Assembly: GCA_022616655.1 (NCBI GenBank)
Contig: JAKEEJ010000052.1
Span: forward strand, 1 to 5,774
Source of the DNA: Nevskiales bacterium
GTDB lineage: Bacteria > Pseudomonadota > Gammaproteobacteria > Nevskiales > Nevskiaceae
Direction of reading: 5' to 3'
DNA length: 5,774 bases
The notes below the pieces were generated by a model. That model did no database searches, was not told the DNA's origin, and saw only the letters and a program-made list of their open reading frames with translations. The position numbers and the translations under genes are program-made. Of this stretch, positions 4,383-5,774 are shown one piece after another (the first letter of the stretch is position 1; every line of letters starts with the position of its first letter).

Positions 4383-5615
4383 ATGACAAGGAAGAAGCTT
4401 GCTGCCGCGGTGCTGATCGCCTGCGTGTCCTTGACGGCGCTGAGCACGCGGGCCGCGGATTCATTGGCCAATCTGCCGGCGGCCTTGACGGGTGGCGCAC
4501 CCAGCGTGGACATCCGTCTGCGCACCGAGCATGTGGACAACGAAGGGGCCGCTCCGGTCATTGACGACTCGACCGCTTCGACGGTGCGGGCGCGGCTGGG
4601 GTACTCCACCGGCAAATGGAACGATTTCGGTCTGGGTCTGGAGTACGAAACCGTATCTGCCTTCGACAAGCTGGACTACAACAGCACGCTGAACGGACAG
4701 GCGACACGGCCGATCATCGCCGATCCCACCGGCACCGAAGTCAATCAGGTGTGGCTGCGCTACACGGGCCTGCCGAAGACCACGCTGGGCTATGGTCGCC
4801 AGCGCCTGCTGCTCAACAACCACCGGTTTCTGGGCAATGTCGGCTGGCGCCAGAACGAACAGACCTATGACGGCGCCAGTGTCGCCAACAAGAGCGTGAA
4901 AGATCTGGACCTGAGTTATTACTTTCTGACCAACGTCAACAGCATCTTTACCACCAACTTCCCGCTGCACGGTCACGTGCTGGGAGCGAACTACGGCACC
5001 CGTCCGGCCTGGAAGATCGCGGCCTACGGCCTGTGGCTGGACTTTGATGCCAGCGTTACGGCGGTCAATCGCATAGACAACGCCACCTATGGCCTGCGGG
5101 TATTTGGCGCGCCGGCGCTCGCGGACAAGGTCAAGCTCCTGTACGCCGTGGAATATGCAACCCAGGACGATTACAAGGATTCAGCGTCCACCGTGGTGGA
5201 CGCTGATTATCTGCTCGGCGAACTGGGTGTCGAATTGCACGGCATACAGGCCAAGCTCGGTTACGAAGAACTGGGCGCCAACAGTACCGGTACCTTCGCC
5301 TTCCAGACACCGCTCGCCACGCTGCATGCCTTCAACGGCTGGGCGGACCTGTTCCTCACGACACCGGCCACCGGTCTGGAGGATCTGTATGGCAGCGTAT
5401 CCGGCACGCACGGCGCCGTGAACTGGGCGGTGGTTTATCACGAATTTTCGCCCGAGACCGGCGGCGGAACCGACTACGGTTCGGAGTGGGATGCCCTGGC
5501 GGGCTACAAATTCAACAAGCAGCTGTCCGCCTTGGTGAAGTGGGCCGACTATGACGCCGAGGGTTTCAACGTGGATACCGAGAAGGCCTGGCTGCAACTG
5601 GAATACAAGTTCTGA
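4383..5615 (+). CDS. Alginate-export-family outer-membrane porin
   Basis: A 410-residue outer-membrane beta-barrel. Residues 1-24/25 form a Sec signal peptide: RKK, then a hydrophobic stretch, then STRA-AD as the cleavage region. The mature protein has alternating, aromatic-rich strands and ends in WLQLEYKF, with the terminal Phe that the BAM machinery recognises. The segment GRQRLLLNNHRFLGNVGWRQNEQTYDGA, at about residues 138-165, is the best family signature: the GRQ..L..RF.GN.GWRQNEQT.D block typical of the alginate-export barrel family. Many members lie beside nitrogen genes, not alginate genes, so the family name is no guide to substrate; passage of nitrate, nitrite or another small anion is inference. 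ATG 4383 is preferred over the in-frame ATG 4287 because AGGGAG (4369-4374) lies eight bases upstream, it begins the signal peptide, and the longer form would translate through both terminators. An oxidoreductase gene follows after 30 bases, presumably in the same operon. Confidence 0.88.
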   Translation: MTRKKLAAAVLIACVSLTALSTRAADSLANLPAALTGGAPSVDIRLRTEHVDNEGAAPVIDDSTASTVRARLGYSTGKWNDFGLGLEYETVSAFDKLDYNSTLNGQATRPIIADPTGTEVNQVWLRYTGLPKTTLGYGRQRLLLNNHRFLGNVGWRQNEQTYDGASVANKSVKDLDLSYYFLTNVNSIFTTNFPLHGHVLGANYGTRPAWKIAAYGLWLDFDASVTAVNRIDNATYGLRVFGAPALADKVKLLYAVEYATQDDYKDSASTVVDADYLLGELGVELHGIQAKLGYEELGANSTGTFAFQTPLATLHAFNGWADLFLTTPATGLEDLYGSVSGTHGAVNWAVVYHEFSPETGGGTDYGSEWDALAGYKFNKQLSALVKWADYDAEGFNVDTEKAWLQLEYKF

Positions 5616-5645
5616 TTTTTGGGGAACGAGGCTTTCGAGGTCTCC

Positions 5646-5774
5646 ATGAACAGGCGCGCACCGGTCGTCATCGTCGGCACAGGGCCGGCCGGTGTGCGCG
5701 TGGCCCAGGATCTGCACCGGCGCGCGCCGACCCGGAACATCGTGCTCTACGGCGCCGAACCCTGCGAGCCGTAC
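5646..5774 (+). CDS. FAD/NAD(P)-dependent oxidoreductase, N-terminal fragment (runs off window)
   Basis: Only the first 43 residues are present. They read as a Rossmann beta-alpha-beta unit: VVIVGTGPAGVRVAQDL (7-23) with the GxGPAG dinucleotide-binding loop, then IVLYGAEPCEPY (32-43), where the acidic residue ending the second strand region would contact the FAD ribose. The GTGPAG-VRVA pattern with LYG.E...PY is typical of pyridine-nucleotide-disulfide-type flavoproteins, including the flavin domain of assimilatory nitrite reductase (NirB) and electron-donor subunits of assimilatory nitrate reductase. The fragment is too short to choose between them. GAGG (5637-5640) lies five bases before the ATG. 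It follows the porin by 30 bases without a visible terminator, so co-transcription is likely. Confidence 0.8.
   Translation, partial: MNRRAPVVIVGTGPAGVRVAQDLHRRAPTRNIVLYGAEPCEPY

Noticed and set aside
4410..4427. Lipobox-like LIAC in the porin signal peptide (Cys14)
   Set aside because: The hydrophobic stretch continues past the Cys, a normal STRA-AD cleavage site follows, and the C-terminal Phe marks an outer-membrane barrel.

Overview
This window comes from a GC-rich Gram-negative proteobacterium, most likely beta or gamma. The evidence is an outer-membrane barrel gene with a signal peptide, -24/-12 (sigma-54) promoters, and family-level resemblance of the proteins; no taxon can be fixed from the sequence alone. 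It reads as part of a nitrogen-regulated locus, probably nitrate/nitrite assimilation, together with the genes that make the molybdenum cofactor (Moco) such a pathway needs.

Layout. Positions 1-90 hold a GC-rich palindromic intergenic repeat, cut by the window edge. Positions 144-3417 (minus strand) hold a compact five-gene Moco operon, in transcription order mobA, moaA, moaD, moaE and a moaC-moaB fusion, with overlaps or gaps of only a few bases. Positions 3418-3595 are a divergent control region. Positions 3596-4216 (plus) encode an AmiR/NasT-type ANTAR protein whose receiver domain has lost its phosphorylation residues. Positions 4217-4382 are a structured leader with two tandem intrinsic terminators and ANTAR-type hexaloop hairpins. 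Positions 4383-5615 (plus) encode an alginate-export-family outer-membrane porin. From 5646 to the window end is the start of a FAD/NAD(P)-dependent oxidoreductase.

How it fits together. The control region carries a near-consensus sigma-54 promoter facing each way. Between them lies a dyad GCAC-N7-GTGC, matching the core of NtrC enhancer sites. I infer that nitrogen limitation, through NtrC and RpoN, switches on Moco synthesis leftward and the ANTAR regulator plus structural genes rightward. A second check is likely at the porin leader, where a hairpin with an A1/G4 hexaloop is mutually exclusive with the first terminator; this is the usual geometry of ANTAR antitermination. MobA makes the guanine dinucleotide form of Moco used by DMSO-reductase-family enzymes such as assimilatory nitrate reductase. 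The nitrate and nitrite reductases and any NasS-like sensor are not in the window, so the nitrate assignment is inference from context.

The points most worth following are the divergent sigma-54/NtrC architecture, the predicted transcription start lying almost on the ANTAR gene's ATG, the terminator/antiterminator leader, and the degenerate receiver.
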